64,000 nucleotides of DNA from Flavobacteriales bacterium (GTDB taxonomy: Bacteria > Bacteroidota > Bacteroidia > NS11-12g > UBA9320). The stretch's first letter is position 1. Each line of letters opens with the position of its first letter. The DNA lies in NCBI GenBank assembly GCA_020635355.1, contig JACJZW010000007.1, forward strand, positions 62,001 through 126,000. The letters are read 5' to 3'. Below are positions 26,683 through 35,942 of the stretch, in pieces. The notes under the pieces are model-generated. The model worked only from the letters and a program-made list of their open reading frames with translations. It ran no database searches and was not told the DNA's origin. Both the position numbers and the translations under genes were made by a program.

Positions 26683-28806
26683 TTACTGCTTGATGATTAA
26701 GCGGTGTACCAGTCCCTTTTCAGTGGTGAGCATGATGAGATATACGCCATCTCGCCAGGTGGTCGCATCGATCCCAGGTTGATGCTCATACAGCTGATCT
26801 TGATGCAGAACCAAGCGACCTTCCATATCATACACCGTAATGCCGTTCAACTGCATAGTTGTTTGGATAAAGACCATGCCGGATGTTGGATTGGGGAATA
26901 GTCGTACTTCCTCCATGGTCAATGGCCGAGAAGTTGAGTGATTACATGAATCCACTTCCAACTTATAGATCACCCGTTTTTCGCACCCATTGCTGTCTGT
27001 TGCTTCCACCACCAGTTCCTTATTTTTCTCCGCTACATATTCATACAACCTCACTTGTTTACCCGTGTTCCATGCATAAGACTTAAATCCTTCGGAAGCA
27101 CTAATCACCACCGTATCGCCTACGCAAATCTCTCCCGAAGGATAAACCTTGATTTTCAACTCTTTGGGACTCTCATCTGAAATGTACACGCTATCCTTAC
27201 ATTCCTTTCCTGCACTATCCGTAAACTCTACCCAGTACCAACCCGCTTCTTTCACGGTTCGGACACGCCCTGTTTTACCACCTTTCCATGTATAGGATGC
27301 ATACCCATTCTTCGCCTCCAGAATAATGGAATCCCGTCCGCACAAGTTGGATGATGGCCAAGGTTCAATAATGTGAGGACAGGAATCACAATCCACAACG
27401 GTTACATAGATATATGCCTTGGAAGAACAGCCGTGTTCGTCCACGCCTTCAACCCAAACCTTTTTGCTTTCATTTGGCAAAAAGGCTATGCCATTCACAT
27501 GTTGTTTTCCATCCACCGACCAGGTATATCGTTTAAAGCCATACGTGGCCTCCAACTCCATGGAATCTCCTGAACACACCGTCGCATTCTTTGGGTTAGC
27601 CCCTATCGCGATTTCCTTCCCTCCCTGAACCACCAATACCGAATCAACACACACTGTAGAATCCTGCTTGATCGCTACCACATAGTACCAACCCGGTTCT
27701 GAAACCCGAATAATCCTATCGGTGGATTTAGTACTCCAGGCATAGTGCCAGTAGCCACTTTTAGCCTCTAAAACCGCGGTATCGTGATCACCGCAAATCA
27801 CCTTCTTTTCAACTCCTATCAGATCATCACATTCTGAACAACTGTCTTTCACCGTAACCTTAAATTCTTGTCGGTGCTCACATCCATGAGGATCAATGGC
27901 TTCCACAACATAATTGGTCGTTGTCTTTGGATCTACGGTAATCTTGTTTACGTGCTTAGCCCCGGTACTCCACCAAATGGAATCGTAATCATTGGAAATT
28001 TCAATGACCACCTTATCGCCCTTACAGATCACAGCCGGGTTTGGATTGGTAGAAATCGTTATGCCTTTAGATGATTTTGTAATTTTAATGGAATCAGTAC
28101 ATGTCTTTCCACTGCTGTCTGTTACGGTAACCACGTACCATCCATCGTCTTTAACCACACGTGCTCTTCCGGTTTTTTTATCGGACCACTCATAGGATTT
28201 AAACCCTGTTCTGACTTCCAGAATCACCGAGTCCTTGTCGCCACACAGGTGCGCATCGGGCCAGGCCTCTATCAAACTATCACATTGCCCATTTCCACAA
28301 TTCGTGACGGCGTATTGAATGACCTTTCTGGCCCCGCAACCGTTGGAATCCTTCGCCTCAAGAATGACATACCCAGATTTGGACGGATGAAGCACGACCC
28401 TTCTTCCTGTGTCACCTGTATTCCACGTATAATCAGTAAAACCGTGGTTTACCTCAATAATGAGTGAATCGCCTGAACATATCGTACCATTCTTGGGATT
28501 GGTGGTAATTTTAGGTTCGATGGGCGTTTGAACGTGTACCGTAAGGGAGTCATAATGGGTGTGTCCGGCAGAATCATACGCCCCAGCGTAATACGTACCG
28601 GCACTACCCACCACAATGAACCGATTGGTGCTACCGGTGCTCCACGCATAGCGTACGTAACCACTTGGGGCTTCTACCTTAACCGAATCACCCTTGCAAA
28701 TGGTAATCGTTCCATTGGGACTAATAGCAAATTTCTTTTGTGCTGATACCCCCAGGGTCAAGGCAGACAAAACAAGAAGAAACAAGTAACGCAAGGACCT
28801 CATCAT
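26683..28806 (-). CDS. secreted multi-module protein with type IX sorting domain
   Basis: A 707-residue protein from the ATG at 28806 (28803 is equally possible), with a signal peptide ending near GVSAQ. The mature part holds eight Ig-like modules of about 75-80 residues, each with an aromatic core of the form GF-x-x-Y-x-W-S/N-x-G. Two types alternate: one opening with ICxGDS, the other with LCGxxDS and closing with CxDSV. The C-terminus (LFPNPTSGMVFIQT then YDMEGRLV and RLIIKQ) is a type A T9SS sorting domain. Expected at the cell surface or released; an adhesin-like role is inference. A perfect -7 box lies at 28825-28832, which rules out the longer frame to 28857. Confidence 0.85.
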   Translation of the reverse strand: MMRSLRYLFLLVLSALTLGVSAQKKFAISPNGTITICKGDSVKVEAPSGYVRYAWSTGSTNRFIVVGSAGTYYAGAYDSAGHTHYDSLTVHVQTPIEPKITTNPKNGTICSGDSLIIEVNHGFTDYTWNTGDTGRRVVLHPSKSGYVILEAKDSNGCGARKVIQYAVTNCGNGQCDSLIEAWPDAHLCGDKDSVILEVRTGFKSYEWSDKKTGRARVVKDDGWYVVTVTDSSGKTCTDSIKITKSSKGITISTNPNPAVICKGDKVVIEISNDYDSIWWSTGAKHVNKITVDPKTTTNYVVEAIDPHGCEHRQEFKVTVKDSCSECDDLIGVEKKVICGDHDTAVLEAKSGYWHYAWSTKSTDRIIRVSEPGWYYVVAIKQDSTVCVDSVLVVQGGKEIAIGANPKNATVCSGDSMELEATYGFKRYTWSVDGKQHVNGIAFLPNESKKVWVEGVDEHGCSSKAYIYVTVVDCDSCPHIIEPWPSSNLCGRDSIILEAKNGYASYTWKGGKTGRVRTVKEAGWYWVEFTDSAGKECKDSVYISDESPKELKIKVYPSGEICVGDTVVISASEGFKSYAWNTGKQVRLYEYVAEKNKELVVEATDSNGCEKRVIYKLEVDSCNHSTSRPLTMEEVRLFPNPTSGMVFIQTTMQLNGITVYDMEGRLVLHQDQLYEHQPGIDATTWRDGVYLIMLTTEKGLVHRLIIKQ

Positions 28807-28824
28807 GGTGCGGAATAAACTTAA

Positions 28825-28832
28825 CAAAGATA
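28825..28832 (-). promoter_or_regulatory. -7 box of the eight-module secreted protein gene
   Basis: Minus strand TATCTTTG, a perfect TAnnTTTG, 18 bases before the ATG at 28806. It fixes the start of the gene downstream of 28825. Confidence 0.5.
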
Positions 28833-28920
28833 TCATGCCCACACATACAAAAATCAACCTGTGTGGATTATTGATTCACCAAAATCACACCACCTGAATG
28901 TTATTTTGTGACCGTCAACC

Positions 28921-30681
28921 ATGCGTATACTCATCCTGCTTCTTGCCCTAACTACTTCGGTCATGACATCCCAAGCATCCATTTCCTATTCCATTGCCTT
29001 TCCGCGTGCCAATGCCCACTACGTTACCGTTACCATCAGCGGTCAGGTAGATGCCGGAAAGCACACGCTTATCATGCCGGTGTGGACTCCCGGTTCATAT
29101 AAAGTTCGTGAGTTTTCACAGCATGTGGATGGGTTCAATGCCGATCTTGATGGAGCGGATATGCCTGTTCTTCGGGCCGACAAAAACACCTGGGAAGTTA
29201 CTACCTCCAAAGCCGGTAACCTTCGTTTCACCTACGAAGTATACGCTTTTGAATTGGGTGTTCGAACATCCTATGTTGATGCCACCAAAGCCTTTGTACA
29301 TGGTGTAAGTGCCTTTATGTACTGGAAAGGTCGGGAAGCTGAGTCGATCCTTCTGGACGTATCGAATCCGTCCTCTTGGAACGATGTTTTTGTGTCGTTA
29401 CCCAAGGAGGGCAATAGTTGGAAAGCGGCTAATTTTGATTTACTAGCCGACAGCCCCATTGCGTGTGGAACATTCGATTCGGTCACCTACGAAAGTGGCG
29501 GATGCCCGCACACGGTAGTGATGATTGGGAAAGGAAGTTACCAGTTGGATACCATTGCCAGGGATTTTAAAACAATCTCCGATATCGAGGTAAACCTATT
29601 TGATGGGGTTCATCCATCCAGCCAGTACATCCATTTTATTCAAAATGTTGATCAGGGAGGAGGCGGACTCGAACATCTGAATTGTCAGACTAGTCAGGTA
29701 AACCGATGGGCGTATTCCGATGAGAAAAAATATCGAAGTTTCCTGGGTCTCGTGGCTCATGAGTATTTCCATCTCTGGAATGTCAAGCGCATTCGACCAA
29801 TCGAATTAGGGCCGTTTGATTACACCACCGAAAATTACACTGACCAGCTTTGGGTGGCTGAGGGCATTACATCCTATTATGATGACCTATTCTTGAAGCG
29901 GGCCGGTTTTCATACGGAAGAATCATATCTAGATGTGGTATCATCCTCCATCAACCGATTGGAAAATATGTCGGGGCGAAATGTGATGACCCTGGACGAG
30001 GCTTCCAAACTCGCCTGGATAAAGGCGTATCTGCCCAACGAAAATTCGCAAAATGTCACCATCTCCTATTACAATAAAGGGATGTTGGTTGCCTGGCTAC
30101 TCGATCTCAAAATCATGGAGATGACTCATGGCAAAAAGCGATTGGACGATGTCATGCGGTTGTTATACTCCAACTGGAAGAAGAACGATGTTGGTTTTAC
30201 GGTGGATGAATTTGAACAGGCTTGCTCCTCGGTTGCCGGAAAATCGCTGACGGCATTTTTTAACACCTACGTGCGATCAACCACCCCTCTTCCATACGAC
30301 CAGATGGCCAAATACCTTGGATTGGAACTGAAGAACAAAGCCGATGTACAATCTGCTTTTCTGGGAATGCGTATTAAAGTAGAGGGTGGCAAATCCATCG
30401 TCTCCTTTGTCCAATCCGAAGGACCCGCCTTGTTTGCCGGTATGCAGGTGAACGATGAAATCATTGCCTTCGATGGGTGGCGTGTACAGGGAGATCTCAC
30501 CGATGAAATCAATCGCATGAAACCGGAAAAAGAGGTGGAAGTTATCTATTCACGAGATGGCGAAATGAGACGTTGCAAGCTCACCCCAATACCAAACCAA
30601 ACGGTAGAGTATCAGTTGAAGCGCTTGGAAAATCCGTCCAAGGTCCAGGCCGAAGCGTATCAAAAATGGCTGGAGAACTAA
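28921..30681 (+). CDS. M61 family metallopeptidase with PDZ domain
   Basis: Periplasmic or surface aminopeptidase of the glycyl-aminopeptidase family, 586 residues with a signal peptide (about 1-19). The zinc motif HEYFH is at residues 280-284 with the third ligand in VAEGITSYYDD (Glu314). The N-terminal beta domain (MPVWTPGSYKVREFSQHVDG) is typical of M61, and a PDZ domain spans roughly 470-560. The stop codon abuts the stop of the convergent M14 gene with no base between. Confidence 0.92.
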   Translation: MRILILLLALTTSVMTSQASISYSIAFPRANAHYVTVTISGQVDAGKHTLIMPVWTPGSYKVREFSQHVDGFNADLDGADMPVLRADKNTWEVTTSKAGNLRFTYEVYAFELGVRTSYVDATKAFVHGVSAFMYWKGREAESILLDVSNPSSWNDVFVSLPKEGNSWKAANFDLLADSPIACGTFDSVTYESGGCPHTVVMIGKGSYQLDTIARDFKTISDIEVNLFDGVHPSSQYIHFIQNVDQGGGGLEHLNCQTSQVNRWAYSDEKKYRSFLGLVAHEYFHLWNVKRIRPIELGPFDYTTENYTDQLWVAEGITSYYDDLFLKRAGFHTEESYLDVVSSSINRLENMSGRNVMTLDEASKLAWIKAYLPNENSQNVTISYYNKGMLVAWLLDLKIMEMTHGKKRLDDVMRLLYSNWKKNDVGFTVDEFEQACSSVAGKSLTAFFNTYVRSTTPLPYDQMAKYLGLELKNKADVQSAFLGMRIKVEGGKSIVSFVQSEGPALFAGMQVNDEIIAFDGWRVQGDLTDEINRMKPEKEVEVIYSRDGEMRRCKLTPIPNQTVEYQLKRLENPSKVQAEAYQKWLEN

Positions 30682-32421
30682 TCAGCGAATACGGTACACC
30701 GGATGAATCAGATGGCTTCGTTCATAACGCGGACTATGCTGATAGATCCAATACAGCTGTTGTTCGCCATGATCTTTAAAACCGGCAACGGAATCCATCA
30801 TCGCATTGTAGCCGTTCCTGAGAACCGAGTCTTGTTGAAGAAGTAAGGCTGCCTCATCTTCAAATACGTAGGGTGAATACCATTCCTTTTGTTGAAGGAC
30901 AGCGTCAAAGAAGTTCCAGTTAAAATATCCGTCGGGAGCCTCCGGCTCCAACACTTCAATGATGAATCGGGCATGGGCATTATTCAGAGGTATGAGCCAA
31001 TCACCCTGATGAAAGGTCACGTCCTGTTCTGATGTGCTCACCTTGGTTCCGTGATGAGCATAGTGCTTTTCATACGGCTGAGGATAGGTCGAGAAGGTGT
31101 CGATGTGAAAGACATCTACACGGATTGTCGTGTCTGATTCAAGTGCTTCCATGTTCACGCCACTGGCCTTCAACCGCTCTTCCACCTCCACGAAGCCTCT
31201 GCGCAGGATATAGGCTGTGGGACGTGACACCTTATGTTGCGGTTTCATCCATCCCCAGTAGGGAATTTTGGTGGAATACGGTTTGGTACGGTCGTAGAAA
31301 AGTCTGGGCTCACCGCTAATGTCACTGGGCTTATAACCTGCGGCATATCCGTTAAATACCCAAGCTCGGACCTGTGATGAATCCAACGTCCAATCCAAGG
31401 CAATCGAGTCCTGCATGCCCAAGTTAACCTGCCAGCTCACCTTCCAATCTTCCAACGGATTCAATCGCATCTCCTCCACACACGACCAAAGAAATGAATA
31501 GGTAGCTTCCACCCGTTGTTCGTAAGGTTTGAGCATGTGTGTTTCGGTAATATACCCTGGGATTCCGAGCAAAGCCAGGTAGCCGGTTGAGTACCTGGGC
31601 ATATCATAAAAGGTGGCATAGCCATTTTCCGGCGAGACACCATGTACATTTACATACGGCACCATGGGAAAGCCGGCTTTCCCCATCGCCTTTTCAAGGT
31701 GAGGGGTCAAGGTATCCCGCAAAGCGGATGTATACGGTTCACCGATTTTATCTTCCTGGGTACTCAAATAGGTCATGACGTAGGGATAATCCGCCCCATT
31801 GCTCACATGAGTCTCCACATACAAATGGGGATCAATTGCCTGAATAAGTTGAGCGAAGGTTCGGGCGTTTCGGGAATCGCTCTTAACAAAATCCCGGTTG
31901 AGGTCCAGATTCTGTGCATTGCCACGAAAACCATATTCCTCGGGTCCGTTTTGATTGGCCCGTGTGGTTGAATTCCGATTGAGGGCTCCGCCGATGTTGT
32001 AAAATGGAATGATAAAAATATCCGTATTCGGAAGCCAACGCTTCTGGATGGAATCACTGTTGAGGAGATCGTATGCCAACATCATGGAGGCATCTACACC
32101 GTCGGGTTCACCGGGATGGATGGCATTGTTGATCAGTAACCTACTGTGTCTACTGTCCGTATATTCCTCCAGATGAGCATGATGTTTACCGGAAAGCACC
32201 ACAATGTGGAGCGGATAGCCGGCATCGGTCATACCGTATTCAAAGATGCGTACCCGGGGTGTTGAGGCTTCCAGCTTCCGCCACCAATCAATTCCTTCCT
32301 GATAGGTTGGTGTGGTGTTTTTGGATTCGCTCAATCGAAATGGAGGAACCGGCAGATCCGAATGTGGTGCCATGCAACCCATAAAAAACACAACCAACAG
32401 GGCGATAAAAAAAGACCTCAT
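30682..32421 (-). CDS. M14 family zinc carboxypeptidase (probable lipoprotein)
   Basis: A 579-residue secreted zinc peptidase. Zinc ligands His102 and Glu105 (IHPGEPDG), His205 (VETHVSNG) and the catalytic Glu293 (ITETHM) are all present, with Arg176 in LDLNRDF for substrate binding. The N-terminus ends MGC (Cys16), a possible though imperfect lipobox (Phe at -3). The region after about residue 320 is a large extra C-terminal domain of unknown role. A -7-like box TACCTTCG (one mismatch) lies 4 bases before the ATG. Confidence 0.9.
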   Translation of the reverse strand: MRSFFIALLVVFFMGCMAPHSDLPVPPFRLSESKNTTPTYQEGIDWWRKLEASTPRVRIFEYGMTDAGYPLHIVVLSGKHHAHLEEYTDSRHSRLLINNAIHPGEPDGVDASMMLAYDLLNSDSIQKRWLPNTDIFIIPFYNIGGALNRNSTTRANQNGPEEYGFRGNAQNLDLNRDFVKSDSRNARTFAQLIQAIDPHLYVETHVSNGADYPYVMTYLSTQEDKIGEPYTSALRDTLTPHLEKAMGKAGFPMVPYVNVHGVSPENGYATFYDMPRYSTGYLALLGIPGYITETHMLKPYEQRVEATYSFLWSCVEEMRLNPLEDWKVSWQVNLGMQDSIALDWTLDSSQVRAWVFNGYAAGYKPSDISGEPRLFYDRTKPYSTKIPYWGWMKPQHKVSRPTAYILRRGFVEVEERLKASGVNMEALESDTTIRVDVFHIDTFSTYPQPYEKHYAHHGTKVSTSEQDVTFHQGDWLIPLNNAHARFIIEVLEPEAPDGYFNWNFFDAVLQQKEWYSPYVFEDEAALLLQQDSVLRNGYNAMMDSVAGFKDHGEQQLYWIYQHSPRYERSHLIHPVYRIR

Positions 32422-32465
32422 GGTGCGAAGGTAGCTGGTTTACCCACACCGTCTTATCCATCTAT

Positions 32466-33083
32466 TTAAAGCCGGTAAAGGATGCCAAAGGCGCGGAGGG
32501 GTTGTAAACTAAGTGCCGAGAAGTGACCATTCCATGAACGCTGGTCAGTATAAGCCGACTCCGCATAAACTCCAACACGCTTAGTAATTTGATACTTTAC
32601 GCCAAGTACCGCACCATAATGAAAGAACCCATTTTGGCCAGAGAAGGGTGATTCTCCTCCACCGATTCCTCCAAATGAAATTCCCGAAAACTTGCTATGA
32701 TGCAAGCCAAAGACTGGTCCAATGAATGGTTTTAATGCTTGATTACCACCTAAGAAATGAAGACCTTGCATCTCCCACCAGAACTCATGCATCTCCCCAA
32801 TTTCCACGGAACAATCGGCGCAATGCACACTTGGAATCGTTGTGAAGGATTGTGTGATCCAACTGAACGTTGTAACCAAGCTAAACTGTTCTCCCCTGTA
32901 ATGCGCACTCACCCCTATTGGTACAAGTGGATTGGATTTTATCCTGGTATGATCAAAATTCCTTTGATGGTAGGATATGGCCTGAAAACCATCAAACCTC
33001 ACACCCACTTCAAATGCATTCTTCTCTTGTCCAAAAGAAGGTAATGACGTTGTGAGAAGTAGAACAAGGAGAATATGTTTCAT
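32466..33083 (-). CDS. outer-membrane-type protein, function unknown
   Basis: A 205-residue protein with signal peptide MKHILLVLLLTTSLPSFGQ and alternating hydrophobic strands ending in aromatic/Leu residues (FGILYRL), suggesting a small beta-barrel. I do not recognise the family. The start at 33083 is chosen because a perfect -7 box (33097-33104) lies 13 bases upstream; a GTG at 33095 would sit at the transcription start. The neighbouring gene 33119-33754 has a similar size and layout and may be a distant paralogue. Confidence 0.75.
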   Translation of the reverse strand: MKHILLVLLLTTSLPSFGQEKNAFEVGVRFDGFQAISYHQRNFDHTRIKSNPLVPIGVSAHYRGEQFSLVTTFSWITQSFTTIPSVHCADCSVEIGEMHEFWWEMQGLHFLGGNQALKPFIGPVFGLHHSKFSGISFGGIGGGESPFSGQNGFFHYGAVLGVKYQITKRVGVYAESAYTDQRSWNGHFSALSLQPLRAFGILYRL

Positions 33084-33096
33084 GGTTCGGGTCACT

Positions 33097-33104
33097 CAAA
33101 GATA
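33097..33104 (-). promoter_or_regulatory. -7 box of 32466-33083 gene
   Basis: Minus strand TATCTTTG, perfect TAnnTTTG, 13 bases before the ATG at 33083. It lies between two same-strand genes, so this gene need not depend on its upstream neighbour. Confidence 0.5.
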
Positions 33105-33118
33105 GGTATCTCATTGGA

Positions 33119-33754
33119 TCACTGTTGCCAGCAGCGCACGAGCAAGGTCATTTGATATAATGGAGATGCAAAGGCCGTACCTTCTGTGAAGCTGAAACGA
33201 TCATTGGGAAATGTCTCTTTGTAATATCCCAATTGCGCCGTTCCTCCGGCCTTAATCATCACACGATTCATATCCAGAAGCAACCCCAAATTGGGTCCCA
33301 GCGTATACCGCGTTAACTGAATGGCCACATCCAGATCGTCTGTTCTAAAAAAATGTTGTTGGATCATTCTCCGTCCAACATCTGCCTGAGTAGACAAACC
33401 CAAATACGGGCGAAAAACCCGCCATGACTTGAACGCTTCCCACTCCCAACGAAAGGACACGATCTCATCGTTATGTTCCTGTAGCGTCTGAAAGACATTC
33501 GCCGATGATGCATACCTGTTTGTGTGGTACGTGGTACTAAACGAAAACGCATGTTTCGTGGTTTCCAACCGAAGCATCGCTCCCGAAGAGCGACCAATCA
33601 AGGGTTCGTTGGCAGATGTATATTCATTCATCAACTGATCGCCATAAACGATAAATCCCAAGTGAAGGCGCTGGAAAATGGATGTATCCGCTTCTGCATG
33701 GACTACTGATACAAACAGAAAAGCCAACACGCCGGAAAATAGAAGTCGATTCAT
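33119..33754 (-). CDS. outer-membrane-type protein, function unknown
   Basis: A 211-residue protein with signal peptide ending near VVHAEA (about residue 20). The mature part has barrel-like strands (YLGLSTQADVGRR, LGPNLGLLLDMNRVMI) and a C-terminal LLVRCWQQ. Family not recognised. The layout parallels the downstream protein at 32466-33083: a framing GF-x-x-Y/F strand, a Trp-rich middle, then a glycine-rich strand. Confidence 0.7.
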   Translation of the reverse strand: MNRLLFSGVLAFLFVSVVHAEADTSIFQRLHLGFIVYGDQLMNEYTSANEPLIGRSSGAMLRLETTKHAFSFSTTYHTNRYASSANVFQTLQEHNDEIVSFRWEWEAFKSWRVFRPYLGLSTQADVGRRMIQQHFFRTDDLDVAIQLTRYTLGPNLGLLLDMNRVMIKAGGTAQLGYYKETFPNDRFSFTEGTAFASPLYQMTLLVRCWQQ

Positions 33755-33816
33755 CGGTCAGAAAACAAACGGCTTTTCCATCTTGAAATTATCATTCGGT
33801 TCCCCATCTTCGCCCC

Positions 33817-34629
33817 ATGCAATGGGAAGGCAACATACGCAAGATGCGAAGCGAACTGGGAGAGGTGGTGAACTACACCCTCCCCCTTTACGACATCCTG
33901 GAACCTGGTGATGAAGTAGCTATGAATGAGCTCGTTGGTAAATCCATTCAGCTCAACTTTGATCACGCCATCCACTGCGTTGTAACCGGTAAAAAAATTA
34001 AGAAGGTGTTTGGGGAAGGCATGAGCTATGATGCTTTCATGAATTCGCCCGAAGCTTCTCCCAGCATCATTCGCCCGGAACTTAGCCGGATTCACGAAGG
34101 AATTGCCCTGCGGGATTTTGAATGGGAAATGAAGCACCACATGACACCCCACATCGTGTATCTGTCCAAAACCGCCGGCGCCAAGGTGGGTGTTACCCGT
34201 GAGCGTCAAGTCCCCACCCGATGGATAGACCAGGGTGCCGTGGAAGCACTGGCCATTGCCCGAACCCCATACCGACAAGCGGCAGGCCTGATTGAAGTGG
34301 CACTCAAAGATCACATTGCCGATAAAACCAATTGGCAACGCATGTTGAAAGGTGAAGTGGATGAAGCCGATCTGAAGTTGATTCGCGATGGGTTGATTTC
34401 CTTCGTTCCCGATGCACAGAAACAATTTCTCCTAACCGACTCTGAAATCGTCCGGATCACCTATCCGGTATTGGCCTATCCACCGAAGGTAAAAAGTTTA
34501 AAGTTGGACAAAGAGCCAACCATTGAAGGCAAGTTGATGGGCATCAAAGGACAGTATCTTCTATTTGACGATGGCCGGGTCATCAACATCCGAAGTCACG
34601 CCGGATATCGTGTTAAACTTGAAGCGTGA
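33817..34629 (+). CDS. DUF2797 family protein
   Basis: A 270-residue conserved protein of unknown function. Family-like blocks are visible: CVTGKKIKKVFGEGMSYDAF with single conserved Cys, PSIIRPELSRIHEG, and GVTRERQVPTRWIDQGAVEA. Its GTG-starting neighbour overlaps the TGA, so the two are co-translated. The long antisense frame on the other strand is a shadow. A weak -7-like box (CATCTTCG, 33805-33812) lies 4 bases before the ATG. Confidence 0.83.
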   Translation: MQWEGNIRKMRSELGEVVNYTLPLYDILEPGDEVAMNELVGKSIQLNFDHAIHCVVTGKKIKKVFGEGMSYDAFMNSPEASPSIIRPELSRIHEGIALRDFEWEMKHHMTPHIVYLSKTAGAKVGVTRERQVPTRWIDQGAVEALAIARTPYRQAAGLIEVALKDHIADKTNWQRMLKGEVDEADLKLIRDGLISFVPDAQKQFLLTDSEIVRITYPVLAYPPKVKSLKLDKEPTIEGKLMGIKGQYLLFDDGRVINIRSHAGYRVKLEA

Positions 34630-35843
34630 GCAAGTCAGTTGATGTCTTGATTATTGGAGGAGGACCTGCCGGTTTTTTCGCAGCCATTTCATCCAAAACC
34701 CATCACCCGGATCAATCTGTTTGCATTCTAGAAGGGAGCAACAAGGTGCTTTCCAAGGTCTTGATTTCAGGCGGGGGCCGATGCAATGTAACCCACGCCT
34801 GCTTTGATCCTAAACAACTCATCCGATATTATCCCCGTGGGGGCGATTTTCTGTTAAACCCTTTTAAAACCTTTCATTGCGAGCACACGGTTGAGTGGTT
34901 TGAATCCAGAGGCGTTTCGCTCAAAACCGAAGAAGACGGGCGTATGTTTCCAGTTACCAATTCGTCCAAAACCATCGCCGATTGTTTGGAACGGGAAGCT
35001 AAAAAAGCATCGATTGCGGTTAAAACAGGTGAGCGCGTTACCTCCATTTCCCCTTCCGATGGTGGCTGGATGGTTCAAACGAGCACCTCTATTTGGAAGG
35101 CACGCAACGTAATTCTGGCAAGTGGAAGCAATCAACTCATCTGGAACCAATTGGAGAGGCTGGGTATTGAAATCATCGAACCCGTTCCATCCTTGTTCAC
35201 CTTTCGTTGTGCGCATCCCCTCTTCTCCGAATTACCCGGCATAAGTGTCCCAACCGCTCGGTTAACTTATGAATCCATTTCAACTGACGGACCGCTATTG
35301 ATTACGCATCGCGGTTTATCCGGTCCGGCAGTCTTGAAACTGTCGGCTTGGGCTGCGCGGGAATTCAATCAAGTGGATTACACCTTCACCTGCCGTATAA
35401 ACTGGTTGGGGAAATCCCGGGATGCGGTTGAATCTGATCTTTTGGCTTACGCCGATGCTCATGCAAAAAGCTATGTGCGCAGCCAACCATTATTTGACCT
35501 CCCAAAACGATTGTGGACGTCTATACTCAACTTCTGTGATATATCGGAAAATAGGAATTGGGCTGAGTTTGGTAAGAAGCAACGGACATCCCTGGTGGAG
35601 GCATTAACGGCAACAAGGGTGGAAGTCACCGGAAAAGATACATTTAAAGAGGAATTCGTAACCGCCGGGGGAATCGCACTTCATCAAATAAACCCAAAGA
35701 CGATGGAACTCATCGAACATCCGGGTCTATTTGCCGCTGGTGAAGTTCTGGACGTTGATGCTCTGACCGGTGGATTTAACTTTCAGGGATCGTGGACAAC
35801 GGGATTTTTGGCGGGAAAAACGTTGGGAACGAAGAACGAGTAA
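34626..35843 (+). CDS. NAD(P)/FAD-dependent oxidoreductase, HI0933/BaiN family
   Basis: A 405-residue flavoprotein. The N-terminal dinucleotide fold has GGGPAGFFAAISS (residues 11-23) and the family motif GGGRCNVTH; the C-terminal block ends LFAAGEVLDVDALTGGFNFQ, the FAD-binding signature of HI0933-like proteins. Members are annotated as flavoproteins; some gut homologues act on bile acids, which cannot be assumed here. It starts with GTG at 34626, overlapping the previous stop (GTGA). Confidence 0.9.
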   Translation: MSKSVDVLIIGGGPAGFFAAISSKTHHPDQSVCILEGSNKVLSKVLISGGGRCNVTHACFDPKQLIRYYPRGGDFLLNPFKTFHCEHTVEWFESRGVSLKTEEDGRMFPVTNSSKTIADCLEREAKKASIAVKTGERVTSISPSDGGWMVQTSTSIWKARNVILASGSNQLIWNQLERLGIEIIEPVPSLFTFRCAHPLFSELPGISVPTARLTYESISTDGPLLITHRGLSGPAVLKLSAWAAREFNQVDYTFTCRINWLGKSRDAVESDLLAYADAHAKSYVRSQPLFDLPKRLWTSILNFCDISENRNWAEFGKKQRTSLVEALTATRVEVTGKDTFKEEFVTAGGIALHQINPKTMELIEHPGLFAAGEVLDVDALTGGFNFQGSWTTGFLAGKTLGTKNE

Positions 35844-35856
35844 CGGATAACGGAAA

Positions 35857-35938
35857 TCTAAGATCTAAGCTAAGTTCTAAAATCGAAGGTCTAAGCTAAG
35901 GTCTTAGCTAAGGTCTAAAATCTAAGTTCTAAGATCTC
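35857..35938 (+). repeat. TCTAAG-type short repeat array
   Basis: About 80 bases composed almost entirely of variants of (A/G/T)TCTAAG and CTAAGGTC, around nine copies in one direction, directly after the baiN-like gene. It has no coding potential. It adjoins the hairpin/heptamer element at 35943-36054. Confidence 0.8.
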
Positions 35939-35942
35939 TTTT

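Noticed and set aside
33751..34425. A 224-codon minus-strand open frame
   Set aside because: It lies antisense inside the DUF2797 gene, which has clear family motifs; the antisense product is a Gly/His/Phe-rich shadow.
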